From positions 4,278,001 through 4,342,000 of the forward strand of contig NZ_CP113529.1 of assembly GCF_026723865.1 (NCBI RefSeq): a DNA stretch of 64,000 nt, read 5' to 3'. The stretch is from Mycobacterium sp. Aquia_216. GTDB lineage: Bacteria; Actinomycetota; Actinomycetes; Mycobacteriales; Mycobacteriaceae. This document shows, piece by piece, positions 36,080-45,458 of this stretch. Position numbers and translations under genes: made by a program. The notes under the pieces were generated by a model. The model saw only the letters and a list, made by a program, of their open reading frames with translations. It did not search any database and was not told where the DNA came from. Position 1 is the stretch's first letter; the number at the start of each line of letters is the position of its first letter.

Positions 36080-37003
36080 TCAAGCAGTGCCTTGACGTCT
36101 GGGCGTGCGGTGCGCTGCCCGCACGTCGGCGTTGGCCAGCGTTTGCGCCTGCGCGGCCAGCGTTGACGCCCGGTTAGCATCCGCGATTGCCTCGGCTGCG
36201 TTTCTCGCTTCCTTGCTGTGCGCCGACGCCAGGGAACGCTTCGTCTCTTCGAGCCGGGTCTTGGTCTCGGCGCCGATGCTCTGGCGATGCCTGGTGACGT
36301 AGTCGGAGATTTGGCGCACTCTGGCATCGGCCGTGGCCAACGCCGACGCCAGGGAATCCACCCGACCGCCGATGTCCGCCTGGCCACCGCTGGGGCCGAC
36401 CGGCTGCGCGGCACGCCTGCGGCGGCGCGCGCGAAGGAACAACAGGACCACCACCACGACGACGACCACGACGACCACGCCGATCGCGATCGGGAGCCAG
36501 CTGCGCTTTGACGAGGTTGCCGGTTTGGTCGAACCGTCAGTTTTGTCCAGCCCATCGGCCGCGGCGACCGCGGCACCGCTCCAGTTTTTGGCCCCGATTG
36601 CCGGTTCAATCTTGTTGGCCTGCAGACTGTTCAACTCGGCTGTCGTGAGGACGTCCACCTTCGGCGGTACGACGAACGCGTACGCCTTGGTGTTCGTACC
36701 GACGGCCAGCAGCACGTCGTTGTCGCCCATCCCGCTTTCGCTGCGGGTTTTGTTGGCCCAGTTTTCTGGTTTAAACCTGTTGAAGTTGTCGACATAGACG
36801 ACCCACAGTTGAATGTGCCGATCGTGGTAGAGCCGGTCGATTGCGGAGCTGACCGTCGCCCGATCGGAATTCGTCAGCACCCCGCTGCTGTCAGTGAGGT
36901 GATCGGTGAGCTTGGACGGCGGTGCAGCGCCGGCAGGGGCTGCCATCAGCAATCCGGCTGTGAGGAACGTCAGGACGACACCGAACAGGCGAACAATCCG
37001 CAT
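36080..37003 (-). CDS. TPM-domain membrane protein
   Basis: The 307-residue protein has a signal peptide (LFGVVLTFLTAGLLMAAPAGA), a TPM domain (about 34-150: LTDSSGVLTNSDRATVSSAIDRLY, IQLWVVYVDNF, GDNDVLLAVGT), a membrane helix made of a long Val run (IGVVVVVVVVVVVLLFL) and a coiled, Ala-rich tail. Rv2345 of M. tuberculosis has the same opening but is about twice as long with a Gly-rich end, so this copy is short or shortened. Known TPM proteins act in envelope quality control or as phosphatases. Confidence 0.8.
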   Translation of the reverse strand: MRIVRLFGVVLTFLTAGLLMAAPAGAAPPSKLTDHLTDSSGVLTNSDRATVSSAIDRLYHDRHIQLWVVYVDNFNRFKPENWANKTRSESGMGDNDVLLAVGTNTKAYAFVVPPKVDVLTTAELNSLQANKIEPAIGAKNWSGAAVAAADGLDKTDGSTKPATSSKRSWLPIAIGVVVVVVVVVVVLLFLRARRRRRAAQPVGPSGGQADIGGRVDSLASALATADARVRQISDYVTRHRQSIGAETKTRLEETKRSLASAHSKEARNAAEAIADANRASTLAAQAQTLANADVRAAHRTPRRQGTA

Positions 37004-37033
37004 ACGGGCAATCTAGTCCGCCGCCAGCCGCGG

Positions 37034-37576
37034 TCAGGTATGGATTTTCCAGCCGGCTAAGGGTGTGGGTGCCGCCGGAGCGTTGGGGTCGTTGAACTCG
37101 ATGTACACGTCGCCCTGTTTTACGGTGCTGTCGTAGGCGATGAAACCGTGAGCGGTTTGGCCGTTGGTGACGGTGCCCGAGCGCAGGGGCGGCGTCTTGT
37201 TGATCTGCTGGTAGTCGACCATCGATGAGCCGCCCTGGATGTCTCGGTATGGGTCTTGCCTCCACGGGGAGGAGGCGGCTGTCACGGAGGTCTGGCTGTA
37301 GGTGAATGGTGAGTCGGACTTGCCGACGATGGTGAGTTCGATGACGTTGCAGCCCCCGCCGCCGAAGCAGCCGGACGAGACCCAGGTCGCGTTGTTGAGC
37401 GTGACGTCAGCGGTCGCGGTGCTGTACTCCGTGACATGGATGGTGTCACCGGATTTTCCGGTCGGGAACGGCGACTGTTGGGTCGTCGGATCGGCGTTGC
37501 CGTGGGGCGCTGTTGCGCACGCGGTGATCGCCAGCATCGCCGCGAGCGCTGTGCTCAAGGGAGTAGGTATGGCCAC
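37034..37576 (-). CDS. Putative lipoprotein with MPT63/DUF4352-like Ig fold
   Basis: The 180-residue protein has lipoprotein Cys at 20 (AMLAITAC). The mature part is beta-rich, with CFGGGGCNVIELTIVGKSDSP and a final GDVYIEFNDPNAPAAPTPLAGWKI, similar in order to the Ig-like fold of MPT63 and DUF4352 wall proteins. Two Cys in the Gly-rich loop may pair. No enzymatic motif is seen. Confidence 0.65.
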   Translation of the reverse strand: MAIPTPLSTALAAMLAITACATAPHGNADPTTQQSPFPTGKSGDTIHVTEYSTATADVTLNNATWVSSGCFGGGGCNVIELTIVGKSDSPFTYSQTSVTAASSPWRQDPYRDIQGGSSMVDYQQINKTPPLRSGTVTNGQTAHGFIAYDSTVKQGDVYIEFNDPNAPAAPTPLAGWKIHT

Positions 37577-37604
37577 CTGCAGACGATAGCGCGCCGTCGA
37601 GGAG

Positions 37605-38609
37605 TTACTGGCCGGCGTTGCGGGCCAGTTCGATGGCGTACGAACTCACGAAGTCGCCCGCCGGAGGATCACCCTTGCCGCATGATCCGTCGGATTCACC
37701 GGGACGTTTGATCCACAAGTAGGCGTCGGCGTGCGCGCCGCCGGTGGCCGCGGTGGGCGGGGTGCCCAGTGCTCGGCCGCTGGGGTTGCACCAGTTGAGC
37801 TCGGCGTCGGGCGCCGGCCCGGCGCCGTTGCGTGACGTGTCGATCACGTAGTGCGATCCGTTGGTAAGCCCGGAAATCGCTTCGCCATAACCGATTTCGT
37901 CCCCGGTGGTGAAGAAATTCGCCGTATTGATGCTGAAACCCCGCGCGTGGCCGACACCGGCCTGGTTGAGCCGGGCGGCCATGTCCTCGGCGCTATGCCA
38001 GCGAAAGTGACCAGCGTCCACGTACACGGCGGCGGCCGGATTGCGCGTCAACGTGTCGACCGCGTAGCGAATCAAGTCATAGCGTTCTTGGCGCTGATCG
38101 CCCGACAGGCAATCGGCCATGGCGAGCGCGTCGGGCTCGAGGATGACCGCCGTCCGCGAAGCGCCCACGCCGGCTGCGATGCCGTCGATCCAGCCGCGGT
38201 AGGCATCGGCTGATCCCATGCCACCGGCAGCGAAGCTGCCACAGTCGCGGTGCGGAATTCCATAAATCGCCAGAACCGGGATGGCGCCAGCAGCAGCCGC
38301 GTCGCCGACGTACTTCCCCACCGTGCCCGCAGATCCGCCCGGGACAATCCAGTACGCCTGCGGCGTGTTGGCGATGGCGGTCAACTGGGGACTCGGCGGA
38401 TCGGCATGCTGCGCGGCGCGCATGGCCGCCGAGTTGGGATTGACGTAGAACGGCGCTCCGTCCAGCGGGTTCCCGTCGCTGACCAAGCGCAGGGTCGGGG
38501 CAGGACCGGGCCGCACCGTGTCGGCAAGAAAACCCAGGCCGACGACGGCCGCGACCGTGACGAAGGGGGCGATCAACCGTGCGGCTGCACCAGCAGCTGA
38601 GAACATCAC
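37605..38609 (-). CDS. Secreted glycoside hydrolase family 6 (cellulase-type) protein
   Basis: The 334-residue product has a membrane or signal segment at 10-30 and a GH6 domain: PFYVNPNSAAMRAA, IPVLAIYGIPHRDCG, TAVILEPDALAMADCLS (catalytic acid Asp in EPD), VYVDAGHFRWHS, GFSINTANF, HYVIDTSRNGAG and WCNPSGRALGTPPT. Inverting GH6 enzymes cut beta-1,4-glucans. M. tuberculosis has CelA1 (Rv0062), of similar size. There is no cellulose-binding module. It is divergent from the GGEEF gene. Confidence 0.9.
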   Translation of the reverse strand: MMFSAAGAAARLIAPFVTVAAVVGLGFLADTVRPGPAPTLRLVSDGNPLDGAPFYVNPNSAAMRAAQHADPPSPQLTAIANTPQAYWIVPGGSAGTVGKYVGDAAAAGAIPVLAIYGIPHRDCGSFAAGGMGSADAYRGWIDGIAAGVGASRTAVILEPDALAMADCLSGDQRQERYDLIRYAVDTLTRNPAAAVYVDAGHFRWHSAEDMAARLNQAGVGHARGFSINTANFFTTGDEIGYGEAISGLTNGSHYVIDTSRNGAGPAPDAELNWCNPSGRALGTPPTAATGGAHADAYLWIKRPGESDGSCGKGDPPAGDFVSSYAIELARNAGQ

Positions 38610-38838
38610 CCCAGGAAATTAGCGCACTGAGCGGCAATCGACGACGGCAGGTGAGGGCGCGATCTGCTTGCCTACCCCCTCCCGGCGCTGACGCTCGGGC
38701 GAGGGTTGGCCGCTCCGCTCGTTCATGCCATATCGCCAAATTCGACGCTATATAGTGTCCCGAACATTAGGTACCGACGCGATGGCCGAGCCTAGGTCAG
38801 GGGGCGCGCCCTCGGTTCGTAAGGCGCGGAGGTATGCA

Positions 38839-39924
38839 ATGGTTGGGTGGGCAAGCCAGTGGTGGCAGCAGTCCGATCAGTTCGACTGGTTCAGCGCCTA
38901 CCTACAAGATCGCAACCTCGAAACACAGTGGCGGGCAGCAACGTTCGGCTGCACGGCACTCCTGGCAGCGCTGCCGATCCTGATGCTCGGGAGCCCATTT
39001 GGGCCCAACCACATCGCCACTGTGTGGTTGTCGATCGTCGCGGCAGCATCCGGTGCCATCAGCGCGAGCCTCTGGCTGAGACGCTGGCCCACCCGCAGAC
39101 AATCACTCCTGCTCTGTCTGATGGGCAGTGCCTCGATCGCCGCGATCTGCCTGGCACAGTCCAACCCGTACGCGGGACTAGAGGGGTGCCACGTCTTCGC
39201 TGTGGTCGGTGGCTACATTGCCTACTTCCACACCTCCAAACTCTTGACCGCCAATCTGACTGTGGCCGTGGCCTGCTCAGCGATCCTGGCGGGGCGTCTT
39301 GCCGCCGCCAGCGGAGACGTATGGCTGGTGTCAGCGTCTCTCATCACTGTTGGAGCACTCAATATCGGAGTGCCCTTCGGAATCCATTCGCTGGTGCACA
39401 CTCTGAGAACTGATCTGCGCAGCTCCGATCGCGATTCGCTCACCGGCCTGCTGAACCGCCGGTCCTTCTACCATTCGGCCTACGAACTGCTGATGCGCCA
39501 TCACGGCGCGGCAGACAGGTATTTGGTCGTTGCAATGGTCGACCTGGACAACTTCAAGAAACTCAACGATGCCCAAGGCCATCCCGCGGGCGACCGGGCG
39601 TTAGTCGACGTCAGCGCCATGCTTCGGAATCATTGCCGTGCCACCGCGGTGATCGGCCGGACCGGCGGCGAAGAGTTCGTCATCGCCGACATCGATAGTG
39701 TGGCCAATCCCGCCGCTATGGCCGAGCGACTTCGCCAAGCTATTGCCGATCTTCCGATTCAGATCACTGCCAGCATCGGTACCGCCAGCGCGCCACTGGA
39801 CACCAACGCCGATCGGAGCCTCATCGATAGTCTCGTTTGCGCGGCGGATGCCGCCATGTACGACGCCAAGCGTGCCGGAGGAAACGGGATCCGCCATCGC
39901 GACGATGTACCGTCGCCAGGCTGA
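38839..39924 (+). CDS. Membrane GGDEF-type diguanylate cyclase (GGEEF variant)
   Basis: The 361-residue protein has about six membrane helices in the first 190 residues (for instance FGCTALLAALPILMLGS, TVWLSIVAAASGAISASLWL, LITVGALNIGVPFGI) and a C-terminal GGDEF domain: RDSLTGLLNRRSFYH, VAMVDLDNFKKLNDAQGHPAGDRAL, RTGGEEFVIADI. GGEEF is an active variant, so c-di-GMP synthesis is expected. The inhibitory I-site that is normally RxxD five residues before the motif reads RATA, so product inhibition is probably lost. ATG 38839 has GGAGG 7 bases upstream; ATG 38782 and 38725 are less likely. Confidence 0.88.
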   Translation: MVGWASQWWQQSDQFDWFSAYLQDRNLETQWRAATFGCTALLAALPILMLGSPFGPNHIATVWLSIVAAASGAISASLWLRRWPTRRQSLLLCLMGSASIAAICLAQSNPYAGLEGCHVFAVVGGYIAYFHTSKLLTANLTVAVACSAILAGRLAAASGDVWLVSASLITVGALNIGVPFGIHSLVHTLRTDLRSSDRDSLTGLLNRRSFYHSAYELLMRHHGAADRYLVVAMVDLDNFKKLNDAQGHPAGDRALVDVSAMLRNHCRATAVIGRTGGEEFVIADIDSVANPAAMAERLRQAIADLPIQITASIGTASAPLDTNADRSLIDSLVCAADAAMYDAKRAGGNGIRHRDDVPSPG

Positions 39925-40186
39925 CCGTAACCTCTGCGCGTCAGCGCCGCGGTTGGTCGCGCCGGCATGAAAGCGGCGCCGGGAATTGGATTCGACCCTG
40001 CAATCACTTGACCCCCGGTCCGGATAGAAGTCGAATTCCGTTGTTTTGCAATGTATCTCGACGCTCTCTAATCAGCATCATGAGTCCCCTAGCACGAGGT
40101 CACTTCAGCGGATACGGTGAGCTGCATTCATCCACCGCAACTTGATCCGGGTTCGTCAGGGTTATCAGCGACTGAAGAGGTAGCAA

Positions 40187-40483
40187 ATGAGCGATCGAGG
40201 ACTGATGACCATGGACCTGACGTGTCCGGAGGGACACGTGGCGGGCCAGCTGATTCAGGACGCAGGGCGACAGGCCGTCGAGATCCAGTTGCCCGACGGT
40301 GCACACGAAGAATGGCCGCGAGGCGGCGACAGAATGTACACATACCTGACTTGCCCCGGCTGTAGTCGCCGAATTTATGGGTCCACGGAGGCGATTCAGG
40401 AGAGGGCCCTTTGGCTGTCTGAGAGTGTGTCCGAGTCGCAGGGTAGACACTCGCTGCGCTACCTCGAGGACAGCCTCACGTAA
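40187..40483 (+). CDS. Small zinc-ribbon-like protein
   Basis: The 98-residue product has CPEGH near residue 13 and CPGC near residue 57, with a third-strand pattern TYLTCPGCSRRIYG, so one zinc may be bound by the four Cys/His. AGAGG lies 9 bases upstream of the ATG. Other in-frame ATGs at residues 7 and 9 are possible. I do not recognise a family. Confidence 0.5.
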   Translation: MSDRGLMTMDLTCPEGHVAGQLIQDAGRQAVEIQLPDGAHEEWPRGGDRMYTYLTCPGCSRRIYGSTEAIQERALWLSESVSESQGRHSLRYLEDSLT

Positions 40484-40643
40484 TCCAAACGATCGGCCGT
40501 TGACAACGGATTTACCCTGCGGGTCGTCCGACCGGTGGATAGTCCGAGGGCGGACACCCCCGCCTGCCCCGGCGAATTCCAACAACCGGCCAGCAAACGA
40601 CTCAAGGGCGGTTACCGATCGCGATAGCAAGGTATCTTTGAGC

Positions 40644-40985
40644 ATGCGTTTCATCAATGTCGCCGCGGCGGTCGGCGAGGCCATCACCGCCCCGGCCGTA
40701 CTGCTCATCGCCCCGGTCGTGCTGATGGGGGTACCGTCTGCGCACGCCGACACCGGCATCGATGGTTACGTTCGTTGCCTAGGAGGCGACGCGAAGCCCC
40801 CGCCGCCGGGGGTAGATGCAGAATTTTGGTTTCCCAGCGCTCATGTGATCGCGAATGATCTCGATTCTGGCGTACCCCCCGCCGAAGTCGCCCATAGGTT
40901 AGAGGACATGGGAGTCAAGCCGGACGATGCCGTGAGACGAGTGCAGTGCTTTGTGGTCAACCAACCACGCGGCGAAGGGCATTGA
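40644..40985 (+). CDS. Small secreted protein, DUF732-like
   Basis: The 113-residue product has a signal peptide (residues about 1-35, ending PSAHAD) and a mature domain with two Cys (VRCLGG and VQCFVV), FPSAHVIANDLDSGVPPAEVAHRL, which follows the 'GHxVCxxLdxGxsxxxVxxxL' layout of DUF732 wall proteins. The frame runs upstream to 40377 but without a signal, so the ATG at 40644 is chosen. Confidence 0.6.
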   Translation: MRFINVAAAVGEAITAPAVLLIAPVVLMGVPSAHADTGIDGYVRCLGGDAKPPPPGVDAEFWFPSAHVIANDLDSGVPPAEVAHRLEDMGVKPDDAVRRVQCFVVNQPRGEGH

Positions 40986-41477
40986 CGCGGTCAAGAAAGT
41001 TCGATTCGTGTGGGCGCCGGACCACTCCCGCACGCATGGGACTCTGCAACGACGCGCGGATTCCTACGGTCCGGGTAAACAGATGGACGATCCCTTGTGC
41101 GCCGGAGAAGGGTCCCCTTGAGAATGTGCGCCGGCAAAGATTCGCTGCATGATGTGTTCTCCTGATCGGCGCGTTTGGCGTTGTCCTGGCAATTACACGC
41201 GGCGCGGATCGCTACCGATCCCAACCTCGAGGCTGCGGTCGCGGGCGACCCCAATCCGATATTCCCTGCGTAGAGACCGGAACAATAATCCGAAGCCCAG
41301 CCGCGGGTGGCCGCTACCGCCCGTTTCATATGCCGGACACAGGCCCAGCGATTGAGGTCGTGCGGTTGACGACTCGGTGAGGGTCGACGCCATTGCGCAA
41401 ATATGTCCGCCGAGAATGCCATTCACGCTTTGGGCGCAGCTATGACGGTAACCTCAGCGCCGACAGAGGGGATGAAC
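40986..41477. other. Intergenic region with a possible small coding fragment
   Basis: No gene has a good start here. A 35-codon frame at 41166-41273 (plus strand) reads LALSWQLHAARIATDPNLEA and ends AVAGDPNPIFPA. It looks protein-like but has no start codon or ribosome binding site, so it may be a remnant. Confidence 0.3.
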
Positions 41478-42410
41478 ATGAATAAATGTTTCGACCGCCG
41501 CTCGATGCTGGCGCTGTCAGCGGCGGGCGCCCTCGCGGCGGCCTTGCCGGGCTGTGCAAGCCCGTCGAACGCTCCCAGCGAGGAGCCCTACGAGCTCACC
41601 GACTACGGGTACGACGCCACGGTTCCCGAGGCGGTGCCGATGGATAGGCCGCGACGTCTTGACAAGGTGCCGCCGAATGCATCGGTGCGAGCGGAATGGT
41701 TACCGCCGGTCGGCGACCAACACATGCCGAACTGTTTCGTCTGGGCCTCGGTCTACGGTCTCGCGACCTTCTACGCGGCGCGCAAGAACAACACGCCGCC
41801 GACCACTCCCGACTTGCAGGCCGCCCCCGACTACGCCTACATCCGATACCAGACCTCGATAAAGATGGCACGAAACACCTGTCAAGGAGGGCAAGTCGGC
41901 AAGGTGCTGGACTGGCTCAAAGCAAATGGCGGGACCCCGTCGTTAGCTGCGGCGCCGAACTTCGGCAAGCAAGGATCCCAATCGTCCTGCGATGTGAACT
42001 GGACGAAATATGGGTCGCAACCGATCCCTCCCGATCCAAAATTCCTTATCCCAGAATGGAAAGCGACGACCATCACCGGAAAAGAGGGTCTGGAAAACAT
42101 GCGCACCGTCATCGCGCGGGGCAGCCCGATCGCTTTTGGTGTCAACCTCTACACCGACTTTCCGCACTACCGCGGCCAACGTTCGCCCTACGTCGGCAGT
42201 GGAGAATTCATGGAAAGCCAGGGCAAGAAGGTTGGCCATGTGATGCTGATCGTCGCCTATGACAACGACTTCAAGGACGGAACCGGTGCGGTCAAAGTCC
42301 AGAACAGCTTTGGGACAGGTTGGGGCGACAAGGGTTTCGTGTGGATGAGTTACCGTACATTCGAGGCGATATCCCAAGGGCAAGGTTTTTTTGTGCCCGA
42401 TGACGTCTAA
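41478..42410 (+). CDS. Tat-type lipoprotein with papain-like (C1) cysteine protease domain
   Basis: The 310-residue protein starts MNKCFDRRSMLALSAAG, a twin-Arg-like signal, followed by a lipobox with Cys at 26 (ALPGC). The protease domain has the active Cys in GDQHMPNCFVWASVYG (Cys86, in place of the papain GSCW), His in KKVGHVMLIVAYDND, and Asn in VQNSFGTGWGDKGFVWMSY. All three triad residues are present. ATG 41478 has AGAGGGG 6 bases upstream; the ATG at 41472 would be too close. Secreted papain-like enzymes are uncommon in mycobacteria. Its role is unknown. Confidence 0.85.
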   Translation: MNKCFDRRSMLALSAAGALAAALPGCASPSNAPSEEPYELTDYGYDATVPEAVPMDRPRRLDKVPPNASVRAEWLPPVGDQHMPNCFVWASVYGLATFYAARKNNTPPTTPDLQAAPDYAYIRYQTSIKMARNTCQGGQVGKVLDWLKANGGTPSLAAAPNFGKQGSQSSCDVNWTKYGSQPIPPDPKFLIPEWKATTITGKEGLENMRTVIARGSPIAFGVNLYTDFPHYRGQRSPYVGSGEFMESQGKKVGHVMLIVAYDNDFKDGTGAVKVQNSFGTGWGDKGFVWMSYRTFEAISQGQGFFVPDDV

Positions 42411-42445
42411 CTCGGTCTGGGCCGGACAGCAAGTCCAGTGGGCGT

Positions 42446-43540
42446 TCAACGCAGAAAATCGAGCACGGCCGTACTGAACGCGGCCGGCGTTTCCAGATGG
42501 GGTACGTGACCGGCGTTGGGCACACCCACGAAATGGGCCTTGGGCATCCGGGCCGCGAACCCTTTGGCCATTTCCGCGATATTCCCCTTCGTCCCTTGAT
42601 CCTGGGGCGCAGTGTATTTCGCGCCCACATAGGTGCGATCGGACAGGCCGCAGACGAATAACGTCGGAGTCGCCAAAGAAGCGACGAAGTCCACGGCAGG
42701 CTCGTTGAGAAGCATGTCAGAGGCTGCCGCGGAGCTTTGTACCCAGCGCTCGAACTCGGGCCCTCGCCCGATGGCCATGCGTACCGCGACGAAGGGCTCG
42801 ACGAGCCGAGGCTCTTTGTTCACAAAATAGTGCGCGATGTACTGGCGGATCTGATCAGAGGTCATGGAGCGCTCGTCCTGCGCCCAGTCCTCATGGCGCA
42901 CCCGCTGTGTCAGCCCGTTTCGATAGTCTTCCAGGCCCATCGGGTTCTCCAGCACCAGCGTGTGCACCCGCTCGGGTAGCGCGCGCGCCATGTGCATACC
43001 GACCAATCCCCCGGTCGAATGTCCAAGGAAAGCAAAGGAATCCACCTTCAGCTGATCGAGCAGCGTCTGCAGATGCGCCACCAACGAGGCCGCGGTCAAC
43101 GTCGAGGGCTTGGTCGACTTACCCCAGCCAATCAGATCCGGAACGATGACCCGGTACCCCTCGCGACACAACGATTCGATGACTCCCGTCCAGTACGCGC
43201 CGAAAAAGTTTTTGCCGTGCACCAGCAGGACGGCACCCTTTGACTGCGCGCTCTCGGGCGGAACGTCCATGTACGCCAGACGCGCACGCCGCTCCCAATC
43301 CGGGGCCTGATGGTCGATCCAGTCCGCTTGGGCGATGTGTGTGACATCCAGGTAGCGCACGGGGTGCGGATACGGATAGCTCTCCAAGCCGATACCAAGG
43401 ATGTCGCCAGCAGGCCACGGGATCACCGGTTCACCCTCGCTGGGCACTGCGGGCCCCGCGTGGCATCCGGAAACGAGCAGTCCACCCGCCAGCACCCCAG
43501 TCAGCACACGCCGCCGATTAACGGCCATCGAGTCCCCCAT
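42446..43540 (-). CDS. Secreted alpha/beta hydrolase lipoprotein
   Basis: The 364-residue protein has RRR at 9-11, a hydrophobic stretch and Cys at 26 (LLVSGC), a Tat-type lipoprotein signal. The hydrolase core shows LLVHGKNFFGAYW (oxyanion hole), FAFLGHSTGGLVG (nucleophile Ser), FVCGLSDRTY (acid) and NAGHVPHLE (His). It is of the epoxide-hydrolase/peroxidase-like fold, with no clear substrate. It converges with the papain-like lipoprotein gene, so two surface-anchored enzymes sit side by side. Confidence 0.83.
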   Translation of the reverse strand: MGDSMAVNRRRVLTGVLAGGLLVSGCHAGPAVPSEGEPVIPWPAGDILGIGLESYPYPHPVRYLDVTHIAQADWIDHQAPDWERRARLAYMDVPPESAQSKGAVLLVHGKNFFGAYWTGVIESLCREGYRVIVPDLIGWGKSTKPSTLTAASLVAHLQTLLDQLKVDSFAFLGHSTGGLVGMHMARALPERVHTLVLENPMGLEDYRNGLTQRVRHEDWAQDERSMTSDQIRQYIAHYFVNKEPRLVEPFVAVRMAIGRGPEFERWVQSSAAASDMLLNEPAVDFVASLATPTLFVCGLSDRTYVGAKYTAPQDQGTKGNIAEMAKGFAARMPKAHFVGVPNAGHVPHLETPAAFSTAVLDFLR

Positions 43541-43597
43541 GACAACGATTCTCCCCGCACTGGGCCAACGATTCCCGTGACGCGCGATCGGGGTGAT

Positions 43598-44911
43598 CTA
43601 TTTGGCCGGGCGCTCAAGCCCAAGATGGTCGCGCAGGGTAGGCCCGGCGTACTCGGTGCGGAATCGGCCACGGTGCTGCAGGATGGGCACGACATGATCG
43701 ACGAACGTCGTGAGCTCATGCGGCAGTGTCGATCCCATAATCGTGAACCCGTCGACTGCGCCCGCGTCCTGCCAAGCGGTCACGTGATCTGCCAGCTGCT
43801 CCGGCGTGCCGATGAAATGCGTCTGCCCCGCCAGCCCGCCGGTCACCTCCTGGGCGATCTCCCGAAAGGAAGCGTTCGGTCGCGCACGCGCGGCCGCATA
43901 GAGCTGCTCGGCGCGACTCGACGGTGCCGACCGTTCGGCCCAGAGCTCGGCGGGCAGCGGAGCATCGGGATCGAAAGCGTCTGGGTCGAGACCGGCGGTA
44001 TACAAAGTGTTTTGCCACCGAAACTCTGGATTTTCCAGGTCTTCGAGGTGCTGTGCCCGCGCCCGGGCTTCGGCCTCGGTGTCGCCCAGCGTCACCATCA
44101 ACGCGGGCAGCACCAGGACCTCGTCGGGCTTACGTCCGATAGCCGCGGCCTGCGCGTGCAGATTGGCCCGGAAAGCCACTGCGGCCTCGAGGGACGGCGG
44201 CCCGGAGAAGACAACCTCGGCGTATCGCGCGGCAAGGGCCACGCCCGCGGCAGACTGTCCCGCTTGAACGAGCACCGGGTGGCCCTGCGGGCTGCGCGGA
44301 AATGGCAGAACCCCTTCGACGTCGTAGTGCTGGCCGTGGAAGCGCGGGGCGTGCAACTTGGCGCGGTCTGCCCACACGCCGCGTTCGCGGTCACCGATGA
44401 CCGCGTCGTCCTCCCAGCTGTCCCACACGCGCGTGACAGCGTCGACGAATTCGTGGGCCTGTGCGTACCGGTCGGCATGTTCAGGATGGAACCGTTCCCC
44501 GAAGTTCGCCGCCGCCAGTGGCGTGACGGTGGTGACGATGTTCCAGCCGGCGCGGCCGCCGCTGAGATGATCCAGCGTCGCAAACCGCCGGGCGAGCTCC
44601 CACGGCTTGCTGTAGGTCGTCGAGCCCGTCCCGATCAGCCCGATGCGGTTGGTGACCGCCGCCAGCGCCGACAGCACTGCTATCGGATCGAATTGCGTCT
44701 GAGGGAGATACGTAGCGCGGTACTCGGCGATAGCGATGTTGTCGGCCAAGAAGATCGAGTCCATCAAGCCGCGTTCGGCGATCCGCGCGATATCCGTGTA
44801 GTAGGACAGGCCCAGGACATCGCGCACATCGCCGTCGACGACGCGCCACGCGGCCTCGTGATAGCCGTTCGGCCAGATGAAAGCGTTGAAGTGCAGAGGC
44901 CGCGTGCTCAT
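43598..44911 (-). CDS. NtaA/SnaA/DszA-family FMN-dependent monooxygenase
   Basis: The 437-residue protein matches the long branch of flavin monooxygenases that includes nitrilotriacetate monooxygenase: HFNAFIWPNGYHEAAWR, AERGLMDSIFLADNIA, DPIAVLSALAAVTNRIGLIGTGSTTYSKPWELARRF, LSGGRAGWNIVTTVTP, and VLVQAGQSAAGVALAARYAEVVFSG. It uses FMNH2 from a separate reductase, and none is adjacent. The substrate (sulphur or nitrogen compound) cannot be told from sequence. Confidence 0.9.
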   Translation of the reverse strand: MSTRPLHFNAFIWPNGYHEAAWRVVDGDVRDVLGLSYYTDIARIAERGLMDSIFLADNIAIAEYRATYLPQTQFDPIAVLSALAAVTNRIGLIGTGSTTYSKPWELARRFATLDHLSGGRAGWNIVTTVTPLAAANFGERFHPEHADRYAQAHEFVDAVTRVWDSWEDDAVIGDRERGVWADRAKLHAPRFHGQHYDVEGVLPFPRSPQGHPVLVQAGQSAAGVALAARYAEVVFSGPPSLEAAVAFRANLHAQAAAIGRKPDEVLVLPALMVTLGDTEAEARARAQHLEDLENPEFRWQNTLYTAGLDPDAFDPDAPLPAELWAERSAPSSRAEQLYAAARARPNASFREIAQEVTGGLAGQTHFIGTPEQLADHVTAWQDAGAVDGFTIMGSTLPHELTTFVDHVVPILQHRGRFRTEYAGPTLRDHLGLERPAK

Positions 44912-45040
44912 AGGTTCGACTCCTTCGTGCGCATGAATACTTGCGAGGGAGGCGTCGTAGCGATGTCAATCGTCAAGGCATGGCCGCAGCCCTAGGCATC
45001 CTGATAGCGCAACATGCTCTGAGGTTGAAATAGTCCTTCG

Positions 45041-45080
45041 TCGCGCGGGCTCGAACCGCGACCAACGAATTATGAATTCC
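45041..45080 (-). repeat. tRNA 3'-half remnant (leftmost copy)
   Basis: On the minus strand this reads as a degraded copy of the fragment at 62528: the loop word TTCATAA, then CGTTGGTCGCGG and TTCGAGCCC, with some indels. The 5' half of a tRNA is missing. It is probably an old attachment-site scar at the left edge of the accessory zone. Confidence 0.5.
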
Positions 45081-45458
45081 CAGCCAGCACACCAGATCGA
45101 GCACCTTGGCCGTACCCTCGCGGCCGAGGCGACCCAGGTGCCAACACCGATCCAGGATTCGACCCCCCGCTCGGTGGCGGAGGCCGTCGCCTGTGGCGAC
45201 CTGCCTTCCCCATCTTGAGTCGTGTTATGCCTTGCTAAGCAATGGCTTCCGTGTTCTCGCCGCCCCGCTGGATCTCGTTGATTCCGGACATTCGCGGACA
45301 TTGTCGTCAAATAAACGATGGATGGGGCTGTCAACCCCGAGCCGTGGCGCGCACGAAACCGACATTTATCGTGAAGACTCGATTGTCGCGAATATCCCGC
45401 TCACATATATATCCTTAAGCTCACTCATGGCGGAGTTACGCTTCAAGTCGGCTTCGCG
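45081..45458. other. Intergenic stretch with no supported gene
   Basis: Nothing protein-like with a start codon is seen. It lies between the leftmost tRNA scar and the zinc-finger gene. Confidence 0.35.

Noticed and set aside
38640..38700. GC-rich inverted segment between GH6 and GGEEF genes as a terminator
   Set aside because: The pairing is short and it lies between divergent starts, where no terminator is expected.
40991..41422. 143-codon minus-strand frame
   Set aside because: It is rich in Arg, Ser and Cys with no start signal or motif; probably non-coding.
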